Assembly (NCBI GenBank): GCA_002749535.1
Contig: MZZL01000407.1
Location: 85,333 to 144,307, forward strand
Length of the DNA stretch: 58,975 bases
Source of the DNA: Apophysomyces variabilis
Lineage: Eukaryota; Mucoromycota; Mucoromycetes; Mucorales; Mucoraceae
Reading direction: 5' to 3'
Each line of letters opens with the position of its first letter. Position 1 is the stretch's first letter. The notes below the pieces were generated by a model. It did not search any database. It saw only the letters and a list, made by a program, of their open reading frames with translations, and had not been told where the DNA came from. Below are positions 34,080 to 45,467 of this stretch, in pieces. Made by a program: the position numbers and the translations under genes.

Positions 34080-35480
34080 CAGCGAAGAAATTGTCGACCC
34101 ATCCATGCAAGCCTGGAAGGATATACTGCGAAAACAGGGAGATACAGTCTTTTTTGCTTTTCGGATTACACCGAGCTAGAAGCTGTTTCCTCGGGTTTTA
34201 AGCAGAGAGTAATCACTGACAGATAAGATCCAAGTACAACGATGATGGCTTGAAAAAAAAACCGACGACAATGAAATGCTTATCTCGGAAGTGTTTAATC
34301 CCCTCAATGCCGCCATTGCATCCAAAACCCCACTAAACAATGACAAGGCGACGTCGGGTTTTTCGGCTATACTCGAAGCCGTTCCCTAATGATATGGTTA
34401 CGCTAATTCTTCCATATTCAAGAAAAGTAAAGTACACTTTTTGCACGCTCACAATGCGGAAAACGATCATTTTGTTATGAGTATTTCTAAATTATCTTGT
34501 CCGTTCTTATTTACCGGATCAGCTGTGCGCCCCTGGGAACATAAGAGTCGCCCTAGTCAAGGATGCAACTTTGTCACTTTGTTTCCTATATGTTTCAATT
34601 ACCTATTTATTGTTTGGTCACCTCGGCAAAGTGAATTACTCTTGAGTAATTCTGATTGCTCCCAGCAAAAAACTAAACTTCCTACTTGCCACCGGTTCCG
34701 AACATCTAACTCATGCAAAAGGTAGATCGGGCGGAAGATCCCGAGTTTTTTTGATGACAAAAATGGAACGCTTTTTTCATATGCTCAGTTCTTCCTGAAC
34801 ATATAAGACAATTCATTGGTGCTATTTTCATGGAAGGTGTCATTTCCTTAACCCTGAGAAAACCAAAGTTTGTATCCAGCAACGAACGCAAGCATAAGGA
34901 TACTTTCCACGTCAGTCCACACAAGGGTAGAAACAAGATCTGGAAGCTTGATGGAGACCTTGGATAAGACCGGAAGAAAGGGAAAGTATCTAGTGATGGA
35001 TAACGCTCCTATCCACAACCCTAACGAAGTTTAAATGCATCATCCTATGTCATTCAAACATCTATGACTGCTCCCTTACGGAACCATTGGATCCCTTCAT
35101 AGCTCTTGGTTTATTTCTGGCGAAAGGTACAGCATCAATCATTGATATGCCATGGAATGGTGACAAAACGATCAAGCTCTTGTACAGCCTGGCAGTCGAA
35201 CATTTTGAAGGCGTTACCGGAAATATACCAAACCTCATCGATGTAGTACAACAAGTGCCGGACGAAAGAGACCACGAATGTGGCAATATGCTGCAGCTCC
35301 TTGACAATTACGTGTCACAGGAAGTATTGACACAGACCATCAAAAGTACCAAGTTTAGGAACCAGATTAAGGCTCGCAGTTTTGGACCGACCGTTCCCGA
35401 TACCAACCCATACCATCGGTCTCGGTCCATAACTTTTGGATGGACGGTCTGGGTCTGTAGATGTTAGACCGCCCTGGGTT
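34080..35480 (+). pseudogene. Relic of a DDE (IS630/Tc1-mariner type) transposase region
   Basis: Near 34935-35035 one frame reads ETRSGSLMETLDKTGRKGKY, then LVMDNAPIHNPNEV before a stop. The LVMDNAPIH block, holding the second catalytic Asp, is diagnostic of the DDE_3 superfamily transposases. Upstream coding-like pieces (for example DDNEMLISEVFNPLNAAI at ~34263) are interrupted by stops. Downstream, a further open frame (35087-35467) shows a weak LDPxxALxLFLAK match to the LNPIExFW block but is otherwise unlike it. No terminal inverted repeats were identified. It is a dead fragment; the boundaries are approximate. Confidence 0.5.
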
Positions 35481-35830
35481 CAGCTAGATCCTCCGGACCC
35501 GACCGATTGAATAGTCGGTGATCATTTAAACAGTTCATTTTATTTTTACTTTTGCTTATAGTATGCGAAAATAAAAAATTATTTGCAAACTCAGCATTCT
35601 GTTCTTTGTATTGTTGCTAATAATAATTGTTCTTCCTTTCAACATTATATGCCATACCATTTTCAAGTGACACTAGCATTTAGTGTGAAAAAGTTTCTGA
35701 CAAGATCTTCCGGCGTTCGGTACCTGATTTTGGGAACTGCTGACCGAGTAATGATGACCGCCGGTTTCGGTCCACCTATCTTGCACCGGCCCGTGCCGTA
35801 CCTTACCGTACCGTCCGTTGTGAGCCTTAC
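35380..35830. repeat. GACCG/CGGTC-rich interspersed segments
   Basis: Two GC-richer patches (about 35380-35515 and 35745-35830) in an AT-rich setting carry many copies of GACCG or CGGTC and variants (GGACCGACCG, CGGTCTCGGTCC, GACCCGACCG, ACCGTACCGT) in both orientations. Such clusters resemble the subterminal repeats of cut-and-paste transposons, and these flank the transposase relic on its right. Assignment is inferential. Confidence 0.4.
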
Positions 35831-35920
35831 TGCTTTTGCTACATTTCCCTTTTTGGAAACGCTGGTTCAAAAAGACCGATTTGGAAATAGAAAAAGCAGT
35901 ACTGTTTGTCGAGCATCGAG

Positions 35921-37564
35921 ATGTCAAACAACCTACCACTTGAAATCTTGACCATCATTGGCAGTTATTTGTCCCAGGAGGATCTTAATGCTTGTACAGC
36001 TACCTGCCAACCATGGAAAAAAGCTCTTGTTCCTATTCTGTACAAATCTGTCAAGTTTCGTTCACATGTTGCGCTGAACAATTTTGTACACACACTGCAT
36101 AACTCGCCCAAGCATGGTCGGCTAGGTGATCATGTTCGCGAATTGCGCCTTGACTTCTATTGCGGCCCAGAAGCGATCATGTTTGACCTGGTAAAGCTTT
36201 GTCCTTATGTCACCGAATTCGAAATGAAACATTCCAGGTTGACCAAACCGTCCACACCCTATTTAAAAGAATGGAAGCACCTCGAAAGACTGGATGTTCT
36301 GCTCAGCCTACATAATAATCCAGAGTCTTGGTTGGATGGATTACAACATACAATTGTGCGACTGTCCTTAACCATCGAAGAAGATTTGGCAATCCTTGAT
36401 ACAATACCAAATTTTACAAGGCTTGAAGAGCTACGAATCATGTGCAATCCGGAATTGCCGCTGTCTGCTCTGGAGAAGATACATAACGAGCTTCCCCATC
36501 TAAGCATATTAAATCTGGGATACTGTCAGTTTAGAGGGCCGATGCCAGAATCCGTCGAGCCTTGCAACTCAGTACGCACTTTGATATTCGGTCCGATGAA
36601 CGTTTTGTGTTGGCCTGAATACTTTGCAACCAAATATAAGAATGTGGAGATGATCGATTTTAAAAGAGTTCAAATTGTCGGTGACCTGGAAACAGAAGCG
36701 TTTCACCGATTTTTACGATCTTGTCGAAATCTGAAAAGACTTCGTATGATTGACTTTAACGATCACGACTTTTATCGGAAATCGTTGGATATACTTGTAG
36801 AAATTGGTGCGCCATTGACGTTTCTTAATTTGTATTATCCGCCCATACGCTTAGCCAAATCCGCCGTAACAGATTTCCAAAACACACTGAGAAGTATTGA
36901 CTTTTCTTGGAGAGGGGTACAAGCTACACTTGAATACATATTAAAACCGCTCAGAAATTGCAAGTCATTGGAAGACTTGTCTCTACGTTATGGACATACA
37001 TTTGATATTGAGATCGACCGCATTCTGGCTGCTTGCAGGAACATGAAGAATCTGTCCGTCTCTGGCGGTCACATTGACCTAAGCAGGCATTATGACGAGT
37101 TGTCCACAGTAAACCGCAAGGGGGAGCGCATATGTCATCGCCAACTTAGAGCATTATCATTGAAAGCGACAGATATCGCAGATGACGTGTTTCCATACCT
37201 GGCTCGGTTCACATCCCAACTCACAAGGATCTCGTATGCCTTCAAACAGCCTCCTGAACGCAACATCCTAATAGAATTCCCCAACCCAAGCTTGAGACAT
37301 TTTATAATACAGTGTGACTCGGAAGCTTGTAGGGTTTATAAGCTACAACAAACAACGGAACTGAACCATTACGGTCATGAACGGCTTGACGAAATATGTT
37401 ATCTGAATGACAGGACGCAATGGTTTCAGCAATGTCACGGACATTTTTCGGAGGTCCGCAAAATGAAGACTTTTGGAACATATGTTACGACCATTCGTTC
37501 TTTTGCTTTGAGAAAGCTGACCTTAGGAGATACCACCTTTTACTGTGAAAGAGAAAACGTATAA
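35921..37564 (+). CDS. F-box/leucine-rich-repeat protein, single exon, ~547 aa
   Basis: The N-terminus is a clear F-box (NNLPLEILTIIGSYLSQEDL, ACTATCQPWKKAL). It is followed by irregular leucine-rich repeats over most of the chain (HLSILNLGYCQF, KRLRMIDFNDHD, LEDLSLRYGH, MKNLSVSGGHI, LRALSLKATDI). Such proteins are substrate receptors of SCF (Skp1-Cullin-F-box) ubiquitin ligases; the LRRs choose the substrate, which is unknown here. Large families of intronless F-box/LRR genes are common in Mucoromycota (family knowledge). The ATG at 35921 is used; the open frame begins about five codons earlier without an ATG. Its promoter lies directly against the repeat-rich relic. Confidence 0.85.
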   Translation: MSNNLPLEILTIIGSYLSQEDLNACTATCQPWKKALVPILYKSVKFRSHVALNNFVHTLHNSPKHGRLGDHVRELRLDFYCGPEAIMFDLVKLCPYVTEFEMKHSRLTKPSTPYLKEWKHLERLDVLLSLHNNPESWLDGLQHTIVRLSLTIEEDLAILDTIPNFTRLEELRIMCNPELPLSALEKIHNELPHLSILNLGYCQFRGPMPESVEPCNSVRTLIFGPMNVLCWPEYFATKYKNVEMIDFKRVQIVGDLETEAFHRFLRSCRNLKRLRMIDFNDHDFYRKSLDILVEIGAPLTFLNLYYPPIRLAKSAVTDFQNTLRSIDFSWRGVQATLEYILKPLRNCKSLEDLSLRYGHTFDIEIDRILAACRNMKNLSVSGGHIDLSRHYDELSTVNRKGERICHRQLRALSLKATDIADDVFPYLARFTSQLTRISYAFKQPPERNILIEFPNPSLRHFIIQCDSEACRVYKLQQTTELNHYGHERLDEICYLNDRTQWFQQCHGHFSEVRKMKTFGTYVTTIRSFALRKLTLGDTTFYCERENV

Positions 37565-39765
37565 CGAAGTCTAGATTAATAAATTTTTTTCATGTTTGTA
37601 TTCCTTTCGCAAGCAAGCTTAAGACATTATATTGCTTGAAATGATAGTTTCATTCTCACTTAGGAGATTCTTTTTTTTTAAAAAAAAATTAGCTTGTTTT
37701 TATATACCATTCAGTAGGAGTTCAACTAGCATTATCCTTCCAGGGTGATTTCAATGATTATGTTAGCATCTCGGAGAGCAAAAAGAGTAATTTTTAAGAT
37801 ATACATGAACAACATCATCGCTCGGAGAGAGCGAGCAAAACTGAGAGGGAGAGGGCTCCCTCAGTTCTTTTAACAATTAAACGTCCTATCACCGATCATA
37901 AATCCACTTGCTGCTCAATAAGCGGAGAGTTCACCACACTGAACAATGCCAACTGACAGATACACAGACACATTGGACTGTATAAACGTAGTTTTTATTA
38001 CTTCATTTTCCAACAAATAAACCAGGATACAGTCTCGCTGTACTTGTGTCTCTCCTGTCAGCTTTACCCAGTCGCACCCTGATATCACACCCTTGACTTC
38101 ACAGAAACCAACTACATGCTGTGTATTCCTTTGATCGGTCGAAATCGTGGTTACACTGGCATGGTTCCTTTATTTGATATATGTCCTCATCGCCGCAACC
38201 AAATTACACTATGAATAAAGTAGGATTCTTTAACTAGAATCTTCAGTTTTACAAGTTTGAATCGACTTTAGAAACTGAAGAATAACGAAGGATTGAAAGC
38301 GTAACAAATTACAAGTTTATAGAGGCTTGTGTCTCTTGTCCGATTGGTTTTTCTTTGTTTGTACCTCCAACATTGACAAATACCTCTTTTGGTAAGTACG
38401 ACTGCGAATTGGACCGAATGCATATTATACATTCTTCCATTGCTTACTATAAGTATCTCAGTCGAGATACATGGGTAACTGTATCTGTAAGAATAGTAGT
38501 CTGTCTATAGGTTCAATTAACCCGGCTTAATACGTTTCATTCATTGTACGACTTCTTTTTACCTATCATTTGGATCTTATCCAGGTAGATCTATGCTTTT
38601 AATGCAGCTAAATTAATGACAGTTCTAAATTTATTTGGTAGACACCTGTCCATTAATAAACAGAAAGCTTACGTAAAGTGGCAACAGTATTTTACTTTTT
38701 CCCTTTGTTTCAATAGCTGGAACCATTTAAATGACCGCGCTACAATACCAACAATCATTTTGTCATCGGAGACAGAGATGCCCAAGCGGATGCGGAACAA
38801 AAAAGGAAACCAGGGAAGCTGTAGCCATGGAACCTGTGCAACTCATATCAATCGTTGCTTATGGTAACAAACTATTACCCCTGCAAAGAAGTTAGCAAAA
38901 AGTCAATAGAAATAGACATACAGATTTGCTGGCTAACAAGGTTATCAGCTGTTTTTTTTAACCAGGGCCTCCGCACGGACGTCAATGAAACTATCCTTCA
39001 GGAAGGCGGTGATTAAACTTTCTGTGTTTTTTGATTCGGCATGATACAAGCATGGCGATATACCTGGATAATTGACGTTTTTGGAATTTTGTGTTTCCAC
39101 CTGTTCGTTGAACAATCATGCGTAGTACTTCTGTTTCTGTGTCAATGTCTGATATTGATACTGATAGCCACGTAATTTTCGAAACAGAGTCCGATTGGAG
39201 ACAAAAGAAAGAAACACAACAGAGCTCGAGGTTGTTTACATGCTATCTTCAGCATTATCAGGTGATAAGAAAGATTGTCCCAACTAGTCTATGTTGTGCC
39301 ATCATGATAATACTCCAAGGTACGGTAAGTCCTCACTGCCCGGTTAGTCATAGATAATAGAATGTTGTAGATATAGTCTGTTTAAGGACTAAAATGTTAT
39401 CCACGAATTTTTACTAGAAGCCAATCATATCCATCAAAAACTTTTATCCGCTGTTTCTGCCCGAGAGCATTCTGGACTATGAAAGATGCCAACGAATGTT
39501 GATCCTTGTTGTCATAGAACAATTTTAGCAGGCCATGTATTCTGAGGTAAACCCATGAAATTAACCTCAGGGATTGAAACATAATTCATTGAATAGCTTA
39601 TAACGGAAAAGAAAAGATTGCGCCATTTTCTGGGCGTAGTTGATATGGGATCTAAGCGGAACACTGATAAAACGGGCGATATGTCAATCGGAGTTGATCA
39701 ACAGGATAGATATTAAAGAAAAAATTTCGTGTTGATCCGAAACGTCCGAAAATAAATTGAAACCT
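37565..39765. other. Long intergenic region
   Basis: About 2.2 kb with no supported gene. Small frames (38616-38867 and 39118-39357, plus) lack recognisable domains; the second has one hydrophobic stretch (LCCAIMIILQG). Two short hairpins occur near 37820-37862 (GCTCG...CGAGC and GAGGGA...TCCCTC). Confidence 0.45.
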
Positions 39766-39773
39766 TATAAATA
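39766..39773 (+). promoter_or_regulatory. TATA box of the arrestin gene
   Basis: TATAAATA, 82 bp upstream of ATG 39855. Confidence 0.5.
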
Positions 39774-39854
39774 AAAAGCCTTTGTTTTGATTTCCTTCGT
39801 AAAAAGTTTCTTATATACCCTCTTTTCCATCCCTTTCTTTTTTACATTAATACA

Positions 39855-41165
39855 ATGTCTCCAAAAGAGGACGTAACAATACAACTTCATGTGGATCCTT
39901 CATTTACCGGTATCCTTTACGGTCTAGCGAACGATGAATCTGAAGGATGCACAATAAATGGATCGTGTATCATGACTGTTCATCATCCCACCAAAGTACG
40001 CCGTTTAGTTGTTTCCTTCGAAGGTCGATGCAAAGTTCGTCTTAAAGCCCCGGGCATGCCGAAAACAGATGGTATCGAACGACGCACATTGATAAGCCAG
40101 TCAAAGTTTTTCCTTGACGACGTATCCTCTCTAATGGAACCGGGAGAATACAGTTACCCATTTACATTCGATCTACCAGCTAATTTACCAGCCAGCTTTC
40201 GTGGAAAACGTGGTTACATTCGTTACAGATTGCAAGCAACACTCTGTCGTCCACTGTTTGTTACGGACCTTCATACATCGCATGACATCACTTTGAGACG
40301 CTGCCTTATGAGCGACATGCTATCCATGACCCATCTCAATGAGACGGTCAATGGAACAAATCATACTGACAAGCTTCGATACAGTGCAACAGCCCCAACT
40401 ATTGCTTACCGTGAAGGTGGACTCATTCACCTCAATCTAGCCATGGAACTTATCCGTCCAAGCACATGTGTGGTACGATCTGTCACTTGTGCTCTGAGAG
40501 AACGAATTCAATACCGTACCACTGGCCAACAGGCATTGACCTGTCAATCAGCAAGCAAAACTGATGATCTTTATCCCTTGGGATGGAGTACCTTTTCGCC
40601 AGCGGATGAACCTGATTATGACCCGACCAAACGTCAAGAGTACAATGCTGTCTTCCGGCTATGTCCACGAGTCAATGCGGATACAAACACACGCCTTTTA
40701 CGGGTCACTCATTCTTTTATCCTGAATATCATGGTGGAAGAACGAGAGGGTGCAGATAGTGACACTGAAGATACGATGCCTTCCATGACAGAGATGGGGT
40801 CTGTTGCTGATACCGAAACGCCCTCCCATTCTAGACCAAGCACTCCTAGCTTGAGCAGATCTTCCTCTTCCTCCTCTATCTCATCCTTACTTTCCCTTCG
40901 ACGTGCACATGCACAGGAAGATGTTGTTCGGGAGGCAACAACAAAACTATCTAGTCTCAACTTGTCGTCCACTTCTTCAAAACGTCATCGCCAAAAGGCA
41001 GCAGCTCTCACCCTATGCTCACTGGAATTACCTCTGGTGGTCACTTCCCGGGAGCAATTCTGGGATGGTGACAGACCCCAGCCGCCAGCTTACCAAACGT
41101 CCGAGGAACCACCTTCCTACGGGCAAAGCATTGAACAAACTCCTCCGGTCCCATGCTACTCTTAG
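39855..41165 (+). CDS. Alpha-arrestin (ART-type) ubiquitin-ligase adaptor, 436 aa
   Basis: Single exon. The N-terminal arrestin domain shows GSCIMTVHHPTKVRRLVVSF, MEPGEYSYPFTFDLPANLP and GKRGYIRYRLQATLCRP. The C-terminal arrestin domain starts near RYSATAPTIAYREGGLIHL and is interrupted by a Ser-rich acidic linker (SRPSTPSLSRSSSSSSISS). The tail holds two PY motifs, PPAY and PPSY, the ligands of WW domains in Rsp5/NEDD4 ligases. Fungal ARTs bring Rsp5 to plasma-membrane transporters and cause their ubiquitination and endocytosis. Serine-rich linkers in this family are phospho-regulated (family knowledge). The next gene downstream, same strand, is an FCHO/Syp1 endocytic adaptor, a fitting neighbour. 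Confidence 0.9.
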   Translation: MSPKEDVTIQLHVDPSFTGILYGLANDESEGCTINGSCIMTVHHPTKVRRLVVSFEGRCKVRLKAPGMPKTDGIERRTLISQSKFFLDDVSSLMEPGEYSYPFTFDLPANLPASFRGKRGYIRYRLQATLCRPLFVTDLHTSHDITLRRCLMSDMLSMTHLNETVNGTNHTDKLRYSATAPTIAYREGGLIHLNLAMELIRPSTCVVRSVTCALRERIQYRTTGQQALTCQSASKTDDLYPLGWSTFSPADEPDYDPTKRQEYNAVFRLCPRVNADTNTRLLRVTHSFILNIMVEEREGADSDTEDTMPSMTEMGSVADTETPSHSRPSTPSLSRSSSSSSISSLLSLRRAHAQEDVVREATTKLSSLNLSSTSSKRHRQKAAALTLCSLELPLVVTSREQFWDGDRPQPPAYQTSEEPPSYGQSIEQTPPVPCYS

Positions 41166-41922
41166 GAATCCTTTTGAAACGCGGCTTTACCTTATACATA
41201 GATGATTACCTTCTTTTTTTTTTCTGTAAATATATCCATATCTCGGCATGTCATATATTATTAGTATATTCTTAATAACATCATCCTCAATTCCTTGATA
41301 TTCTTTATGTTTAGATTATTTAAAAGTGTGCTAATGGAAAGGAAAATGTGTTCAGAGTTGTTATAGAATGGGTTGTGGTATCTTGATGCCCTAATGCGAT
41401 GATTGCAAAAGAAGGTTAGGAGCACAGACCTTTTGATGGAGCTTGTGCATGTATATCAATTAGAAATCACGCGCCTAATTACTCCTTTTTTACTCCTCAA
41501 TAACAGTGCGTTTCCAATCAGAATGCAAATCGTCCAAACTAGATAATTTATCAGCTAGGTTTATTCAAGTATTCTATTCGAGTTGTCTCCTTCCGTTCGA
41601 TCAGCTAGAGGACTGTCTATGGATAAAACCTAAATAAGCGGCAACAAGGTTGTGTGCCATACCTTTTTTAAGAGTCAGGTGAGAATCTAGCGGAGCCAGA
41701 GCGAGAGCGAGAGAGACAGAGAGGGCACACAGCACACACTAGGCAAGTGAATTTCCCACTTGGCCTTTTTTTTTTCTTTCCTCTTTCCTTAGTTGGGGTC
41801 GCCATCTAACCTCTTTTCCATTCCTTTGTTCTTTACTGCTTCTATATCTTTTCTTTCTTTCTTGTTCTCTTTCACTCTCTCATTCTTCTCTTTTACCACC
41901 CCATCACTTCATTCCCAACATT
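41166..41922. other. Intergenic region and long 5' leader of the F-BAR gene
   Basis: 3' UTR of the arrestin gene, a purine-rich GAGAGCGAGAG patch at 41695-41725, then a long pyrimidine-rich tract (41765-41905) directly before ATG 41923, typical of fungal promoters and leaders. Confidence 0.5.
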
Positions 41923-44900
41923 ATGACAAACGACTCGACCGACACATTCCATCCATACACGCAGGCCTTCCTGGTATAAATCCTCGTCCATCCATATTAA
42001 CGATGCAATGAGAACGAACGCGTAGTCTAAACATTCCCTCCCTCATCCCATAGACTGAACGACCAAAAGACGGCATGGACTTGGTTCAGGCCCGTATTCG
42101 AGCCGCACTGAAACTGAACGAAGAACTCGCCGAGTATTTCAGAGAAAGGTCAATATTATTTTTTTTTTGGTTCGCTCTGCCCGACCCCACTTGATCCTAA
42201 ACTACTTTTCCGGCTTTATCACTAGAGCCCATGCTGAAGACGTATATGCAAAAAGCCTGGCGAAATTATCCAAAAGACATTTTATTTCAGACAAATCTGC
42301 TTTAGGGTAAAAAAATTTGCTTCTTTTTATATTTGCGTACACATGGATCGTGGTTGTTATCTTATACTTGAATTGGGGTCTATAGAAACTTGTTGCCAGT
42401 ATGGGAAATGCTCTACAACGAACTGACAGAAGTCTCGACTATCCACGCTGTCATGTCCTTTAAGATTGCAGAGGAAGTTGAGCGTCCGCTACGAACATCC
42501 ATCCAACAGGATTCAGACTATGGACAAATTAAATCAGTAGGTAGTTGGAAGAGAAGAAAAGTTCAAGAAATTTGGCATGCAATTTACTCATATTGCTCTT
42601 TCTTTTTTTGTTTGTTTATTGAGATGGACATCACATTTCAAAAGATCGCCAAAGATTATGATGAACGGCAAATGAAAGTCCTCAAGGTGGGAATTGTCAC
42701 AGTAATAGCATCTACTACCATCATTCTTACTCACTTATTATACAGCATAAGAAGAATGCCGAAAAGGCAACAACAAAACAAAAGCAAGGTGAATCAGAAG
42801 CAAAGCTTGGTGAGGCTAATAAGGTCCTGGAACAAACAAAGATGGAATGGCATTCTCGTGGCCCCGAATATCTTCTTGTAGGTGATAATAAAAGGAGAAT
42901 CTCGCCCTGAATGAAAAAAGCAGAGATACTGATTGACGATGTGTAGAAACATCAAATTGTCGATGAGCGCCGATTGCAAAACGTGAAAAAGGCCATTGAA
43001 ACCTTTGAAACACTTCAAAATGATCAGTTACTGAAGCGCCTGGAGGTAATTGGTTTTTTTTTTGCATCTATGACAGGAAACTAATACAAACGTGGTAATA
43101 CAGATAGCCGGCAGTGTTTTAAACTGTGCCTCTAGTTTCTCGGTAGAAGACGAAATAGCATCATTTTGTGGCGCCCATCCAAACACTATTCCAAAGGCGA
43201 CACCTGATAGTGTGAGCGAGTACAGGGCACGTTCGACACGATCTTTTGAATCTGTCACTCCGGAAACACTGCCGTCAAGCATATCAGATCCCAACATTCA
43301 CCAAGAACAACCGTCTAGCAGGAAACAGGAAAAGGAACGAAAATGTAAGCCTTTGGTTTACATCATAACCAGAATATTCACATGAGTTGTATAGTCCTTT
43401 CCTCTTTTATGTCGATTCGTCGAAAACCTAAAAATGAGAATGGTTACATCAGCGCCGATCATGCCATCCCAGAAGACCACGAGTTACATACAAACGGAGC
43501 AAGTAGCTTTGTTGAGAACAATAGCAGCTTTTTCATAGCAGGGATGAGTTCTGATATTCAAGAGCGCGATGCCGTTACAAACGGAAAAAGTCATTCGAAT
43601 GACGACTTGTCCCCTATTGCTACATCGCCTACTTCTCTCAATGCTCCATCTCTGCGCAAGACACCTAGCTTTAATGGAAGTCTTTCGAATGTCTTTTCCC
43701 AGCAACCTAAAGTAGACGCAGAAGGTTATTCCATACCTCCTCCAGACCGCACTGCATGGCCTGATATTTCATCATCTTCTTTGCTAGAGGCTGAAGATGC
43801 GGGATCTGATGGTGGAAGGTAAATCCATAGCACCCCTATCTTGTAATGTATTAAGAGGTGAGAATAGCATTTTTGGCAGCCAACGGATCAAGGTTGATAT
43901 CAAGAACGAGACGGTGAAAGAAGAAGATGCCAATGCGGCTGTGGCTTTGACCCGCGTAGCCTCTATGCTGAAGGAGGTAAGTCAGGCATCTTTGATTTAG
44001 CGTGGGAAATGTCTTCTAACATTTTTGCCTGTTGAAAGAAACACACTTCTAGTATCGGAAAGCGTCCGAGAGGCCGAAGAGAGAGATCCACACAGCTTCT
44101 GGATTCAGTGCTTGAGCAAACACAGACGGATAATCGTATGTCGCTTATGCCTATTTCTGAAAACATATCTTTGACCCAACCTTCTGGGGATAATGGTATG
44201 CCTACGGTTTCGGAGCAAGTATCTCCATTCAATGATGATGATTTTACTGTGTCCGTTGTCAGCCCTTCTCCTCCAGCGGCATCGTTCACTGCACCCGGAC
44301 TTCCCCGAATCAAAGTCCAAGTGACGGAAACAATCCATGCGCTAATGAAAACCGGAGACGTTGTTCGTTCGGCTGTTTGGGGAGAAGTGAGTCTCCGATA
44401 TACGGGACCATCGGAAAGTGCAACGCCCGTGTGTTTCCAATTAAAGCATTCAGAAAGTCTGGACCGTGTGGTGCCCAATGCGGAATACATCACACCTTTA
44501 GAAGGCTACACGGATGTATATCAGTTGAATACGCATATGTTCCATCTTGCTGGTGAGTCGGCTGTGGCTTGCATTAGTTACCAGGTCAAGGGTGATCATG
44601 CTGTACCTTTGGTGGTGAAGCCAATGTGGAAATGCGAGGAAGAGCAGACACGACTGCTTGTCAAATACAAGAAAAATCCTGCGGTCGTATCAACTTTCCC
44701 AACGGTGCAAAACATGTATTTCCTGACGAGCGTAAACGGAGATGTGCAGAGTGTTCAGAGTATTCCCGCTGGCCAATGGATGGTGGATCAACAAAGAATG
44801 TTATGGCCAATGGGGGATTTTAGCGGAACGGAGGAACAAGTGCTCAAGGCCCGATTCGTAACTAAGCAGCAAGGTAGCCCACAGTCTGTGGCCATCCGAT

Positions 44901-45028
44901 TCGAGGTGAAAGATCAATTGATATCGTCTATTGGAATCGATACCGGATTAGACAATCGTGTTCTTTGGGCAACCGTACAAGAAACACAGAAAATGATCAG
45001 AGCCGGAAAATATATCGCAGAAGCATAA
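41923..45028 (+). CDS. SYP1: FCHO/Syp1 endocytic adaptor (F-BAR + mu-homology domain)
   Basis: Eleven exons (41923-41973, 42054-42148, 42226-42306, 42386-42536, 42624-42686, 42746-42877, 42947-43045, 43104-43344, 43395-43818, 43880-43976, 44063-45028) keep frame for 799 aa. The F-BAR domain (residues ~10-260) reads FLTERPKDGMDLVQARIRAA, ELAEYFRERAHAEDVYAKSL, NLLPVWEMLYNELTE, KKNAEKATTKQKQGE and EWHSRGPEYLL. A Ser/Pro-rich unstructured middle follows, and a C-terminal mu-homology domain of ~250 residues (HALMKTGDVVRSAVWGEVSL, PLVVKPMWKCEEEQ, FEVKDQLISSIGIDTG). Syp1/FCHO proteins bend membrane and recruit AP-2 and cargo at the start of clathrin-mediated endocytosis. The short first exon (MTNDSTDTFHPYTQAFL) is needed to complete the F-BAR N-terminus. 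The 43977-44062 intron ends at an AAAG acceptor; the nearer TAG would break frame. Confidence 0.93.
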
Positions 45029-45288
45029 AAAACGCTGGTGTCCCTTTCTATTAGTGAGACTCCCATTGAAAAAACCAAACAAAACGGGCACATTGTTTTT
45101 CTTGTCCTTTCTTTTTTATTCTTTTTGATTTTCATTCATTTTCTCTTCTTCCCCTCTCATTTTGTAGCGTAATATAACAGAAAACAGGTTGTCAAAGTTC
45201 ACACCAACCAATAGTAATAATGATGACAATTAAAAGCAAAAAAAAGGCTGACCGTTTGGAACGGAGTAGAAATTGCATGAATCGTGCT

Positions 45289-45352
45289 TTCGTGAGGTTT
45301 CTCGAGAGTTCCCGATTGAGTCAAATGGTTTCCAGTTCATTCGGGAAAATTC
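45289..45352 (+). promoter_or_regulatory. Heat-shock element array
   Basis: Two HSF-binding arrays precede the small HSP gene. Distal, 45289-45311: five alternating units TTC, GAG, TTC, GAG, TTC in exact 5-bp register; GAG is a one-base variant of GAA. Proximal, 45340-45352: TTCGGGAAAATTC, a perfect three-unit element (TTCnnGAAnnTTC). Both sit ~115-180 bp upstream of ATG 45468, with a TATA box between, which predicts HSF1-driven heat induction. Confidence 0.85.
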
Positions 45353-45373
45353 GATGTCAGAAAAAGAAAAAAT

Positions 45374-45380
45374 TATAAAT
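45374..45380 (+). promoter_or_regulatory. TATA box of the small HSP gene
   Basis: TATAAAT lies 21 bp downstream of the proximal heat-shock element and 94 bp upstream of the ATG. Confidence 0.55.
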
Positions 45381-45467
45381 TAAGCAGAACTTCATGCTAG
45401 AATAATGAACGATTTGGATTAAACCAATTTTCTTTGTTTTCTATTGTAAATACCCTTTCTAACCATC

